Source: Chloroflexota bacterium
Lineage (GTDB): Bacteria > Chloroflexota > Anaerolineae > UBA7937 > B3-Chlor
Reading direction: 5' to 3'
Assembly (NCBI GenBank): GCA_030613785.1
Contig: JAUWLF010000031.1
Coordinates: forward strand, 1-40,049
Length of the DNA stretch: 40,049 nucleotides
Shown here: one piece after another, positions 8,975-18,054 of the stretch
Layout: each line of letters opens with the position of its first letter
Position numbering within the stretch: position 1 is the first letter of the stretch
Made by a program: the position numbers and the translations under genes
The notes under the pieces: generated by a model
Told to the model about the DNA's origin: nothing
Database searches by the model: none
What the model saw: the letters and a program-made list of their open reading frames with translations, nothing else

Positions 8975-10372
8975 ATGACCGAGGACAGACCGATCATCTA
9001 TCCCTACATCCCCAATTCTGTGCCCACGATCAAGGCACAAATGCTCAAAGAAGTGGGAGCAGAGAGCGCGGACGATTTCTTCGAGGATGTCCCCGAGAGG
9101 CTTAGGCTCAAGGAGCCTATGGATCTGCCCCAACCCTTCCTGTCCGAATATGCATTGAAACGGCACGTGGAAGGGGTTCTTGCGAGAAACAAGACTTGCG
9201 GGGAGTACCTCAACTTTCTGGGGGCTGGGTGCTATGAGCACCACGTTCCCGCTGTGTGTGATGAGGTGAACCAGCGAGGCGAGTTCCTGACCGCCTACGC
9301 GGGGGAGCCTTACGACGATCACGGCCGGTTTCAAGCGCTCTTTGAATATGCGAGTATGATGGGGGAGCTGCTCAACATGGACGTGGTCAATGTCCCAACC
9401 TATGACGGGTTCCAAGCTGCCGCCACATCCATTCGCATGGCGTCCCGGATCACGGGCCGGCGCGAAGTGCTGGTGTCCAGCAGCATCAGCCGTGACAAAC
9501 TGTCCAAGATCCGAGACTACTGCAAGCCCGAAATGGAGATCAAGCTGAGCCAGTACGACTCAGAGACGGGGGAACTAGACCTGGATGCCCTCAAGGCAGA
9601 GATCTCCGGCAAGACGGCCGCTGTCTACTTTGACAATCCTTCCTACCTCGGCTTCATCGAGACTCGAGGTGACCGGATATCCGAGATAGTTCATGATCAC
9701 GGCGCCACCTGCGTCGTGGGTGTGGATCCGATATCGTTGGGCGTTCTTACCCCGCCGTCCGACTACGGGGCGGACATCGTCTGCGGTGACATACAGCCCC
9801 TTGGGATGCACATGCAGTTCGGTGGCGGACAGGCGGGGTTCATCGCTAGCAGGGATGAAGAGCGATATGTCATGGAGTATCCGTCCCGGTTGTTTGGAAT
9901 CGCGCCGACGCGTGTGGAGGGGGAGTACGGCTTCGGCGATGTGGCCTACGAGAGGACCTCCTTTGCAGTCAGGGAGGAGGGCAAGGAGTGGGTGGGCACG
10001 GCGGCGGCCCTGTGGGGCATCACGGCGGGAGTGTATCTGGCGTTGATGGGGCCTCAGGGGATGGCGGAGATTGGAGAAGGCATCATGTTGAGGTCCCGTT
10101 ATGCGATGATGGAGACGGCTGAGGTGAGAGGTGTGAAGGCTCCGGCCTTCCAGTCGCCCCATTTCAAGGAGTTCGTCGTCAACTTCGATGGTACAGGCAA
10201 GGCGGTCGCCGAGATCAACAGGGCTTTGTTGGCACGGGGGATCTTTGGCGGGAAGGACCTGACCCAGGAATTCCCAGAACTGGGCAATAGCTCTCTGTAC
10301 TGTGTGACTGAAGTCCACACCAAGGATGATATAGACACGTTGGTGAGCGCTCTGCGAGAGGTGGTCGAATAG
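8975..10372 (+). CDS. gcvPA: Glycine dehydrogenase (decarboxylating) subunit 1, P-protein alpha
   Basis: A protein of 465 residues matching the N-terminal half of glycine decarboxylase in organisms where the P-protein is split. It opens with YIPNSVPTIKAQML and carries the typical EYLNFLGAGCYEHHVPA, TAYAGEPYDDHGRFQALFEY, NVPTYDGFQAAA and GDIQPLGMHMQFGG regions. The P-protein releases CO2 from glycine and passes the aminomethyl group to lipoyl-GcvH. The ATG at 8975 has TGGAGGA eight bases upstream. The 72 extra codons back to 8759 overlap the promoter and look non-coding. gcvPB starts 1 bp after the stop, so the two are translationally coupled. gcvT and gcvH are not in the window. Confidence 0.95.
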   Translation: MTEDRPIIYPYIPNSVPTIKAQMLKEVGAESADDFFEDVPERLRLKEPMDLPQPFLSEYALKRHVEGVLARNKTCGEYLNFLGAGCYEHHVPAVCDEVNQRGEFLTAYAGEPYDDHGRFQALFEYASMMGELLNMDVVNVPTYDGFQAAATSIRMASRITGRREVLVSSSISRDKLSKIRDYCKPEMEIKLSQYDSETGELDLDALKAEISGKTAAVYFDNPSYLGFIETRGDRISEIVHDHGATCVVGVDPISLGVLTPPSDYGADIVCGDIQPLGMHMQFGGGQAGFIASRDEERYVMEYPSRLFGIAPTRVEGEYGFGDVAYERTSFAVREEGKEWVGTAAALWGITAGVYLALMGPQGMAEIGEGIMLRSRYAMMETAEVRGVKAPAFQSPHFKEFVVNFDGTGKAVAEINRALLARGIFGGKDLTQEFPELGNSSLYCVTEVHTKDDIDTLVSALREVVE

Positions 10373-10373
10373 C

Positions 10374-11963
10374 ATGAGTCAAGACATCACCAGGCACAGG
10401 TACACGAACAGCAAACCAAAGCTGCGACGATTCCACCAGGCCAGGTGGGATGAACCGATCATCTTCGAGTTGAGCCGCGAAGGACAGAGGGGCATTCTCG
10501 TGCCTGAGGTGGAAGACGAGATCAAAGACCGGGTGGGCGATGTGGTGGCGACTCTGCCGGAGTTCATGCGCAGGAAGCGGCCTCCCAGCTTGCCGGAGCT
10601 CTCTCAACCGGAGGTTCTCCGTCACTATGTGCGGCTGTCCCAAGAGAACCTGGGGACGGACCTGAACGTCGATGTGGGGCAGGGAACTTGCACCATGAAG
10701 TACAGTCCGAAGATCAACGATCAACTGGCCCGGATGCCGAAAGTGGCGGATCTTCACCCTTTGCAGGATGAAGAAACTGTTCAAGGCATCCTGGAGGTGA
10801 TGTACAGGTTCGAGGGCATCCTCAAGGAGATCTCGGGGATGGACCGCTTTTCCCTGCAACCTGGTGCTGGCGGCGCTGCCATCTACACCAACGTCTCCAT
10901 CATACGAGCCTACCACCGGGCTACTGGTGACGGGCTCCGGCGAAATGAGTTCATCACCACGATTTTCTCTCATCCTTCGAACGCAGCGTGCGCCAAGACA
11001 GCCGGCTACAAAGTCCTGACCCTCTATCCCGATGAGGATGGTTATCCCGACCTGGAAGCCTTGAAAGCGGCGGTTTCGGAAAAGACCGCGGGGTTGCTCA
11101 TCACGAACCCAGAGGACACGGGGATCTTCAATCCCAGGATTGAGGAGTTCGTGGAGTTGGTCCACGATGCAGGAGGACTCTGCTCATACGACCAGGCAAA
11201 CGCCAATGGAATCCTGGGCATAACCAGGGCGGCGGAAGCTGGCTTCGACCTTTGCCACTTCAATTTGCACAAGACCTTCTCCTCGCCTCACGGGTGCGGT
11301 GGGCCTGGCGCGGGAGCCATCGGCGTGACAGAGAACTTGGCCCGGTTCCTGCCCGTTCCCCTCATCGAGTACGATGGTGAGAAGTATCGTCTGAACTACG
11401 ATCTACCGGACAGCATTGGCAAGATAGGACCGTTCTATGGGGTGGCCCCTGTCGTCGTGAGAGCGTATGCGTGGGTTATGAGTCTGGGGGCAGAGGGGTT
11501 AAGGGAGGTCGCGGAGATCGCAGTTCTCAACAATAACTATCTGATGCAGAAGATGCTGGAGATCCGCGGTGTGAGCGCACCCTATGCCAGAGGCAAGAGC
11601 CGCATCGAACAGGTGCGCTACAGTTGGGAGGAGTTAGTCAAGGATACGGGCGTCCATTCGGAGGAAATCGGGCTTCGAGCCGTGGACTTCGGGGTCCACT
11701 ACTGGACCAGCCACCATCCCTGGGTTATTCCGGAGCCTTGTACCCTTGAACCTACGGAGTCGTATTCCAAGGATGAACTCGACGAATACGCGGGCATCCT
11801 CGCTCATGTGGCGCATGAGGCGCGCACGGACCGTGAGCTGGTCAAGACGGCTCCTCACAATAGCACTATTCACACTATTGACCATGGACCCCTGGATGAT
11901 CCTGCACATTGGGCGGTGACCTGGAGAGCCTATCGGAGAAAGATGGGACACGAGGCAGATTAG
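10374..11963 (+). CDS. gcvPB: Glycine dehydrogenase (decarboxylating) subunit 2, P-protein beta
   Basis: A 529-residue C-terminal half of the split P-protein. The PLP lysine is Lys300 in HFNLHKTFSSPHGCGGPG. The FSLQPGAGGAA, HPSNAACAKTAGY and ITNPEDTGIF regions are typical of the family. It sits 1 bp after gcvPA and should form the alpha2beta2 decarboxylase with it. It is slightly longer than many GcvPB proteins, the extra length lying mainly at the C-terminus. The nearby amidinotransferase can consume or produce glycine, so glycine turnover may tie the island together (inference). Confidence 0.95.
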   Translation: MSQDITRHRYTNSKPKLRRFHQARWDEPIIFELSREGQRGILVPEVEDEIKDRVGDVVATLPEFMRRKRPPSLPELSQPEVLRHYVRLSQENLGTDLNVDVGQGTCTMKYSPKINDQLARMPKVADLHPLQDEETVQGILEVMYRFEGILKEISGMDRFSLQPGAGGAAIYTNVSIIRAYHRATGDGLRRNEFITTIFSHPSNAACAKTAGYKVLTLYPDEDGYPDLEALKAAVSEKTAGLLITNPEDTGIFNPRIEEFVELVHDAGGLCSYDQANANGILGITRAAEAGFDLCHFNLHKTFSSPHGCGGPGAGAIGVTENLARFLPVPLIEYDGEKYRLNYDLPDSIGKIGPFYGVAPVVVRAYAWVMSLGAEGLREVAEIAVLNNNYLMQKMLEIRGVSAPYARGKSRIEQVRYSWEELVKDTGVHSEEIGLRAVDFGVHYWTSHHPWVIPEPCTLEPTESYSKDELDEYAGILAHVAHEARTDRELVKTAPHNSTIHTIDHGPLDDPAHWAVTWRAYRRKMGHEAD

Positions 11964-12123
11964 AAGATGGCGACGCGGATAGGACATCACTTGGGGAGAG
12001 CCATGAGCATCCTTGGTAGGCCGAATCCAGGGGCGCGGGTTGGCAGCAGAGCATTCCTCCAGGCCTTGCCCTTCGATGCGCTTCGCCACTCTGCTCTCAC
12101 TCCATACAATGCAGACTAGCAGA

Positions 12124-13245
12124 ATGGGAGAAAAGCGCCTGGGCTTGATCGTCAATCCGATTGCAGGGATAGGCGGGAGGGTCGGCCTCAAGGGAAGTGA
12201 CGGAGTTGAGATCCAGAGAAGGGCTCTACAACTGGGCGCCGTGCGGGAATCGGAGAGCCGGGCTGTTCAAGCTCTTCAGATGGTCCAGTCTATCGGGGAC
12301 AGGCTCGAGGTCATCACCTATCCCCATGAAATGGGAGAAGATGCGGCCAGAGAGTGCGGCTTCGAACCAAAGGTGGTTGGCAGAATCGAACGCGGAGAAA
12401 CGACGGCAGAGGACACACGAAATGCGGCTCTGGCACTGATGGGTCTGAACGTCGATCTATTACTCTTTGCAGGTGGGGATGGGACCGCCAGGGACATCTA
12501 CAGCGCTGTTGGTCAGCGCATACCAGTGCTTGGCATACCGGCAGGAGTGAAGATCCACTCGGCGGTTTTTGGCACTAGCCCCAGAAGTACGGGAGCTCTG
12601 GCCGCGTTGTATCTGCGAGGGAGAGCGTCCAGCCTGCGGGAGGCGGAGGTGATGGACATCGACGAGGAGGCTTTCCGAGAGGGTCGGGTTTCGGCCAGAC
12701 TGTATGGATATCTGAAGGTTCCCTATCGGAGTGAGCTGGTCCAGGGCCAGAAAGCGGCAAGTGGGCCCGGAGAACAGGCTTCTCAGCGGGCGATAGCGGC
12801 CGACATCACGGACCGGATGCAGGCTGACTGTCTGTACATCATCGGGCCCGGAACGACTACCAAAGCCATCGCGTCGCAGCTAGGGCTGAGTAAGACGCTG
12901 TTGCATGTGGATGTGGTCAAGGGAGGAGAGATGGTTGCCACCGATGTCCGAGAGTCGCAACTCCTCGAGCTGCTCCAAGGGGTCAAAGCGAAGGTTATTG
13001 TCACGCCCATAGGCGGGCAGGGCCACATCTTTGGCAGAGGGAATCAGCAGATAAGCCCTGAAGTGATCAGGAGAGTGGGCAGGGACAACGTCATCGTAGT
13101 GAGCACTGCTGGGAAGATCGACTCACTGGGGGGAAAGCCCCTCCTGGTTGACACCGGTGAGCGGGCGGTGGACAAGATGCTCAGTGGCTACATTAGAGTG
13201 GTGACCGGCTACGACGAGCAGATTGTCTATAGAGTATCAGGTTGA
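12124..13245 (+). CDS. ATP-NAD kinase family protein (COG3199/AcoX-like)
   Basis: A protein of about 373 residues with the diacylglycerol/NAD kinase-type core. It opens GLIVNPIAGIGGRVGLKGSD and has the nucleotide-binding motif FAGGDGTARD. The C-terminal half contains IIGPGTTTKAIA and VTPIGGQGHIFGRGNQQISP, typical of the COG3199 subgroup. These proteins are predicted ATP- or polyphosphate-dependent NAD kinases; AcoX-like members sit near catabolic operons. ATGs at 12109 and 12124 are both possible; a TTG at 12013 would add 37 unconvincing residues. TACAAT at 12105-12110 with a poor -35 (TTCGCC, 17-base spacer) may be a promoter giving a very short leader. The substrate is not certain. Confidence 0.8.
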   Translation: MGEKRLGLIVNPIAGIGGRVGLKGSDGVEIQRRALQLGAVRESESRAVQALQMVQSIGDRLEVITYPHEMGEDAARECGFEPKVVGRIERGETTAEDTRNAALALMGLNVDLLLFAGGDGTARDIYSAVGQRIPVLGIPAGVKIHSAVFGTSPRSTGALAALYLRGRASSLREAEVMDIDEEAFREGRVSARLYGYLKVPYRSELVQGQKAASGPGEQASQRAIAADITDRMQADCLYIIGPGTTTKAIASQLGLSKTLLHVDVVKGGEMVATDVRESQLLELLQGVKAKVIVTPIGGQGHIFGRGNQQISPEVIRRVGRDNVIVVSTAGKIDSLGGKPLLVDTGERAVDKMLSGYIRVVTGYDEQIVYRVSG

Positions 13246-13337
13246 CTGCCCCGCTGATTGGGGAAGGGCCGGGAAGCACCATGTCGGCCAAGGGTGCCGG
13301 CCAGTGATATCAGATGGAATTCCCATAGGTGAGAACC

Positions 13338-15281
13338 ATGAAGGAAGTCGCTACCGTATGTGCTCGGGACTGTTATGATACCTGTGCACTGATTATCACA
13401 CTCGACGAAGCAGAACAAATCTTGTCAATCAAGGGCGACAAGAAGAACCCCGTCACACGGGGCTTCACCTGTCCCCGGGGTGCTAGGGATCACGAGAGAC
13501 TCTACAACAACCGAGTTGAAGCACCTTTCCTTCGCCAAGGAGACCGCTTCGAGCAAACCGACTGGAATACCGCACTGAGCCTAGTATCGCGGAAACTTGG
13601 TGAGATTCTCAACGAGCATGGCCCCCAGGCTGTGTTGTATCTGGACTACGCTGGGAACACCGGGTTGTTGACAGGAGCATTTCCCCAAAGACTGTGGAAT
13701 GCTATTGGTGCCACGCAGACGGACTGGGCTTTGTGCAGCGCCTCCGGTCACGAAGCACTGAGTTTGCACTATGGTTGTAGCTATGGCACAACGCCTCTCG
13801 AGCTTCTTTCGGTGAATCTTGTCGTGTTCTGGGGCTTCAACGCCGCCGTGAGCTCGCCTCACATGTGGGCACTTGCCAGACAAGCGCGCAAGTCACGGGG
13901 GACTCGAATCGTGGTCATTGACCCCAGAGAAAGCCGAACGGCAACAGATGCCGACCTTTGGATTCAACCAAGACCGGGAACCGATGTTGCCTTGGCCTAT
14001 GGAATAATCAACTACTTGGTTCAAAACAGCCAGGTGGACCTGGACTTCATCAAAGAATGGACCCACGGCTTTGAAGAGTTGAAGGTGGAGGCCAGCAAGT
14101 GGACTCCGGAAAGAACAGAGCTTATCACGGGAGTTGCATGGAAACACATACAAGAGCTGGGAGAAGCCTATGGCAACTTGGAACCCAGCGCAACGATGAT
14201 TGGTATCGGCCTTCAGAAATGCGACCAAGGCGCCGATCAGGTGCGAGCTGTGTCATTCATTCCGGCGCTGCTCGGCCTGCACAGAGGCTTTTTCTACAGC
14301 AACGGAGATTCTTTTTCGATCAATCAACGGCTCATTTCTGGCCGAGCGCTCGCCGACAGGGCTCCGAGAATTGTGCAACAAGTTGCTCTTGCCGATCTCG
14401 CTAAGCATCGTGAGTTCAAACTCATCTACGTCAGTGGCATGAATCCTGCCATGACACTCCCCAATCAGAATGATTTCAGAGAGGGAATATCAAGCAGAGA
14501 GGTCTTTGTAGTGGTTCACGAAACCCATTGGACGAAGACAGCACAGTATGCAGATGCTGTCCTCCCTGCACCGACCTATCTCGAAAAAGACGACTTGGTC
14601 GTTCCTTGGAGCCATAACTACGTCCAATACTCAAACGGAGCCGTTCGCCCAATCACCGACAGCCGCAGCGAGATCTGGGTCATGCAAGAGATCGCAAAGC
14701 GGCTGCGTTTGACAGAAGATTGGCTCTATGAAGATCCGTGGGAAGCCGTCGGCTTGGCACTTCAGGATGCCTTTGAGGAAGGCAGTTTGGAATCACTGAG
14801 ATCAGGAGCAATGCTCAAACTCAAGAGAAAGCCAAGGAACGGCTATCCGACGCCATCTGGCAAGATAGAATTCCGTTCGTCTCGAGCAGTAGAAATGGGG
14901 TCGAACCCTTTGCCAACACAGACCCCGCTAGGTATCCCGAAAGGCAACTTGATTCTACTGACCAGTGCAACGCCAAAGTATACCAGTACTCAGTTTCAAG
15001 AGGTCTATGGCGCAATCCCCGCCGTTGTGCTCGTGAACTCGGAAGATGCCGAGCGACTGAGTATTGAGAACGGCGATATCGTAGAACTCTCCAATGATCG
15101 TGGAGAAGTGAAAGTGAAAGCTACCATCTCCAACACAGTCCCTGAGGGGATAGTATGGTCACCAAGGCAATCCGAGGGCTTGGCAGGAAAGCCTCAGAAC
15201 TGTCTAATGAGTAGCAACCCGCAAGAGATCGGTAGGGGGCCCAGATTCAATTCAACCACCGTGACCATTTCCAAGCACTAG
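13338..15281 (+). CDS. Molybdopterin-dependent oxidoreductase (Mo-bisPGD, DMSO reductase superfamily)
   Basis: A 647-residue catalytic subunit. The N-terminal Fe-S cysteines appear as CARDCYDTC and a fourth Cys in GFTCPRGARDHERL, followed by the molybdopterin-binding body (VVIDPRESRTATDADLWIQPRPGTDVALAYGI, in two parts around 195-225) and the C-terminal beta-barrel (NGDIVELSNDRGEVKVKA). No Tat signal is seen, so it is probably cytoplasmic. No partner Fe-S or membrane subunit lies nearby. Its base composition is clearly lower in GC than its neighbours (14461-14520 has 26 G/C in 60), which hints at separate origin. Substrate unknown. The ATG at 13338 has AGGTGAG five bases upstream; a GTG at 13329 is the alternative. 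Confidence 0.88.
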   Translation: MKEVATVCARDCYDTCALIITLDEAEQILSIKGDKKNPVTRGFTCPRGARDHERLYNNRVEAPFLRQGDRFEQTDWNTALSLVSRKLGEILNEHGPQAVLYLDYAGNTGLLTGAFPQRLWNAIGATQTDWALCSASGHEALSLHYGCSYGTTPLELLSVNLVVFWGFNAAVSSPHMWALARQARKSRGTRIVVIDPRESRTATDADLWIQPRPGTDVALAYGIINYLVQNSQVDLDFIKEWTHGFEELKVEASKWTPERTELITGVAWKHIQELGEAYGNLEPSATMIGIGLQKCDQGADQVRAVSFIPALLGLHRGFFYSNGDSFSINQRLISGRALADRAPRIVQQVALADLAKHREFKLIYVSGMNPAMTLPNQNDFREGISSREVFVVVHETHWTKTAQYADAVLPAPTYLEKDDLVVPWSHNYVQYSNGAVRPITDSRSEIWVMQEIAKRLRLTEDWLYEDPWEAVGLALQDAFEEGSLESLRSGAMLKLKRKPRNGYPTPSGKIEFRSSRAVEMGSNPLPTQTPLGIPKGNLILLTSATPKYTSTQFQEVYGAIPAVVLVNSEDAERLSIENGDIVELSNDRGEVKVKATISNTVPEGIVWSPRQSEGLAGKPQNCLMSSNPQEIGRGPRFNSTTVTISKH

Positions 15282-15319
15282 GTGGTCTAGCTTGGTGGCA
15301 GAGAATCATGGAGGGGTGT

Positions 15320-16084
15320 ATGGATACTTTGGCAGGGAAGCGAGCCCTCATCACTGGCGCAGCGTCGGGCATCGGGCGGGCGACGGCCCTGCTCTTCGCC
15401 CGCGAAGGCGCGGCGATCTCCATTGTGGATTTGGACGAAGCTGGCGGACAGGCCGTGGCTCAGCTGATTGGGGACGAAGGCGTGCCGGCCGTCGTTGTCC
15501 CCTGCGACGTGACGCAGGGGGCCGAGTGCGAGCAAGCCGTGCAGCGGACCATGGGCGAACTGGGTGGTCTTGACATCCTGTTCAACAGCGCGGGAATCGT
15601 GCGACGCGCCACTGTGCTGGAGACGACTGAAACAGAATGGGATCGGGTGATGACGGTCAATGTGAAATCGCTCTTCTTGATGAGCAAGTATGCGATTCCC
15701 ATCATGGCCGAGGCAGGTGGCGGGGTGATCATCAATGTGGCCTCAGGTTGGGGGCTGGTGGGCGGGCCCAAGGCGGCTGCCTATTGCGCTTCCAAGGGGG
15801 CGGTGGTCCTGCTGACCAAGGCGATGGCCATCGATCACGGAGGACAGAACATCCGTGTCAACTGCATCTGTCCCGGTGATATCGATACGCCCCTGCTGCG
15901 GGATGAGGCGCGGCAGCTGGGTGAACCTGTGGATCGGTTTCTGGTGCAAGCAGCCGAGCGACCGCTGAAGCGTATCGGCGCGCCCGAGGACGTAGCGCAA
16001 GCAGCACTGTATCTGGCGAGCGACGTGTCCTCTTTTGTTACCGGTGCAGCTCTGGTGGTGGACGGCGGCGGCTTGGCAGGGTGA
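15320..16084 (+). CDS. Short-chain dehydrogenase/reductase (classical SDR)
   Basis: A 254-residue classical SDR. It has the dinucleotide-binding motif TGAASGIG (12-19), the NSAG strand, the catalytic Tyr155 and Lys159 in YCASK, and the usual C-terminal DVSSFVTGAALVVDGGG. Asp after the second beta strand (IVDLDEAGG) suggests NAD(H) preference. The ATG at 15320 has GGAGG five bases upstream; an ATG at 15308 would add four residues. A second SDR starts 10 bp after its stop, so the two are an operon pair. The substrate is probably a sugar, hydroxy acid or alcohol; it cannot be told from sequence. Confidence 0.9.
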   Translation: MDTLAGKRALITGAASGIGRATALLFAREGAAISIVDLDEAGGQAVAQLIGDEGVPAVVVPCDVTQGAECEQAVQRTMGELGGLDILFNSAGIVRRATVLETTETEWDRVMTVNVKSLFLMSKYAIPIMAEAGGGVIINVASGWGLVGGPKAAAYCASKGAVVLLTKAMAIDHGGQNIRVNCICPGDIDTPLLRDEARQLGEPVDRFLVQAAERPLKRIGAPEDVAQAALYLASDVSSFVTGAALVVDGGGLAG

Positions 16085-16093
16085 GGAGGAAAA

Positions 16094-16849
16094 ATGCGCG
16101 GGCTTGAACGCAGGCGGGTTCTCGTCACGGGCGGTGCAGGCGGTATTGGCATGGCTACAGCGGCTCGTTTTCTGGAAGAGGGATCTCGCGTCGCCGTGCT
16201 CGATCGCGACGAGGAGGGACTTGTTCGCGTCAGGAGCGACCTACCAGAGCTGAGCTGCTGCATCAACGCAGATGTCTCCAAGGCCAAGGAGGTCGCCCGG
16301 GCCTTCGCAGAGCTGGATGAGGTGCTCGGGGGGCTTGACATCCTGATCAACAATGCCGGCATCAGCATCCGCCACCGCTTCATGGACATCACCCCTCAGG
16401 AGTGGCACGAGGTGATGGCCGTCAATCTAGACGGTGTGTTTTTCGTCGCGCAGGAGGCGGCGCGACGGATGCTAGAGGGGGAAGGGGGCGTGATTCTGAA
16501 CATGAGCTCGACCAACGCCTTGATGGGCTATCCCTTCTACGCAGACTACAACGCCTCCAAAGCGGGGGTCGTCGAATTGACACGATCCATGGCCCTGGAA
16601 CTGGCTCCCAGGGTACGCGTTAACGCCGTCTGTCCAGGTTTCATTCTAACACCGATGCAAGAGGCTGAGTACGCGTCCGAGATGCGGCGGGCCTTCGAGA
16701 GCAAGGTGCCGCTGGGCAGGCTCGGAAAGCCTGAGGAAGTGGCTGCCCTCTTCGCTTTCCTGGGCTCAGATGAGGCGAGCTATATCACCGGCCAGTACTT
16801 CGTTATTGACGGTGGGGAGATAGCAGGGGGGCTGGCCAGTGAGGCCTGA
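16094..16849 (+). CDS. Short-chain dehydrogenase/reductase (classical SDR), second copy
   Basis: A 251-residue SDR with TGGAGGIG (12-19), NNAG, Tyr152 and Lys156 in YNASK, and DEASYITGQYFVIDGGE near the end. It is related to the preceding SDR along its whole length but clearly diverged, so the pair is an old duplication or two recruited family members. A perfect AGGAGG lies five bases before the ATG. Two SDRs in tandem often perform an oxidation and a reduction (epimerisation) on one substrate; that is only a possibility here. Confidence 0.9.
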   Translation: MRGLERRRVLVTGGAGGIGMATAARFLEEGSRVAVLDRDEEGLVRVRSDLPELSCCINADVSKAKEVARAFAELDEVLGGLDILINNAGISIRHRFMDITPQEWHEVMAVNLDGVFFVAQEAARRMLEGEGGVILNMSSTNALMGYPFYADYNASKAGVVELTRSMALELAPRVRVNAVCPGFILTPMQEAEYASEMRRAFESKVPLGRLGKPEEVAALFAFLGSDEASYITGQYFVIDGGEIAGGLASEA

Positions 16850-16912
16850 GCAGCAATCAGAGCCACGACGGCGTTTGTCCGCGAACGGAGATCGATCGAA
16901 GGGAGGGGCAGG

Positions 16913-18010
16913 ATGATGGGCGGTGAAGGAAACGACTCCTATCCAGTCGTGAACACGCATAACGAATGGGATCCATTAGAGGAGATCATCGTCGGTGTTG
17001 TGGACGGGGCCATGATTCCCCCATGGGATCTGATCATGGAAGCCACTCTCCACAGCAAGGAATTATGGGAGTTCTACCGTGAGTTTGGCGGAACGCCTTG
17101 GCCAAAGGAACTGATCGACGGCGCAAGGAAGGATCTGGACGAATTCGTACATATCCTAGAGGCTGAAGGGGTGACTGTGCGTCGACCTACACCCTACGAT
17201 TTCTCCAAGTCCTATTCCACACCCGACTTCGAAATCAAGAGCGGCTGTTACGCGATGATGCCGCGAGACGTGATCCTCGTGATTGGGGATCAGATCATAG
17301 AGGCGTCAATGGGATGGCGATCCAGGTATCATGAGAATCATGCCTACAAGGATCTGTGTAAGGAGTATTTCAAGAAGGGCGCCAGGTGGGTGTCGGCTCC
17401 ACGGCCGCAGCTCAGCGATCAGACCTACGTAGAGGGTTTCGTTGCGCCGGAGGAGGGGGAGGCGATGAGGACTATTCTCACTGAGTTCGAACCCCTCGTC
17501 GATGCAGCCGACGTGATCAAATGTGGAAGGGATATCTTCGTGGCGCAAAGCAGTTGCTGTAACCACTTCGGCATCGAGTGGCTCCAACGACATCTGGGCG
17601 ACAACTACACGGTCCACGAGGTAGAGGTCCACGATACCCATCCCATGCATATTGATGCCACGTTCTATCCTCTGGCCCCTGGCAAACTTCTGATCAATCC
17701 GGAGCGAGTCCGACAGGTACCAGAGATGTTCAGGAAGAGCGGTTGGGACATCCTGGAATGCCCAGAGCCGCTCATGCCTGAGAGCCATCCGATGTACAGC
17801 TGCAGCCGCTGGATCAGCATGAATGTCTTGATGCTGGATGAGGAGCGAGTGATCGTCTCCAAGGGGGAGGACACGCTGATCAGAGCCTTGAAAGACTGGG
17901 GTTTCAAGCCTGTCCCCTGCAACTTCTACGATTTTGAGACCATAGCAGGCGGCATTCACTGCGCCTCGGTGGACATAAGGCGGAGAGGCGAACTGAAGTC
18001 GCATTTCTAG
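16913..18010 (+). CDS. Arginine:glycine amidinotransferase-like enzyme
   Basis: A 365-residue amidinotransferase of the guanidino-modifying pentein fold. Asp197 (in DAADVIKCGRDIF), His246 (HPMHIDATF) and Cys350 (GGIHCASVDIRRRG) have exactly the spacing of the human AGAT triad Asp254/His303/Cys407 (49 and 104 residues apart). The stretch WISMNVLMLDEERV also matches AGAT-type enzymes. AGAT moves the amidino group from arginine to glycine, giving ornithine and guanidinoacetate. An ornithine transaminase-like and a glycine decarboxylase gene in the same window agree with this chemistry, though another amine acceptor (as in StrB) is possible. GGGAGGGG lies before tandem ATGs at 16913 and 16916. 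Expected cytoplasmic. Confidence 0.87.
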   Translation: MMGGEGNDSYPVVNTHNEWDPLEEIIVGVVDGAMIPPWDLIMEATLHSKELWEFYREFGGTPWPKELIDGARKDLDEFVHILEAEGVTVRRPTPYDFSKSYSTPDFEIKSGCYAMMPRDVILVIGDQIIEASMGWRSRYHENHAYKDLCKEYFKKGARWVSAPRPQLSDQTYVEGFVAPEEGEAMRTILTEFEPLVDAADVIKCGRDIFVAQSSCCNHFGIEWLQRHLGDNYTVHEVEVHDTHPMHIDATFYPLAPGKLLINPERVRQVPEMFRKSGWDILECPEPLMPESHPMYSCSRWISMNVLMLDEERVIVSKGEDTLIRALKDWGFKPVPCNFYDFETIAGGIHCASVDIRRRGELKSHF

Positions 18011-18054
18011 ATGTGGCTCTCATGTACCAGTTTGACCACACGGAAGGAGAAACG

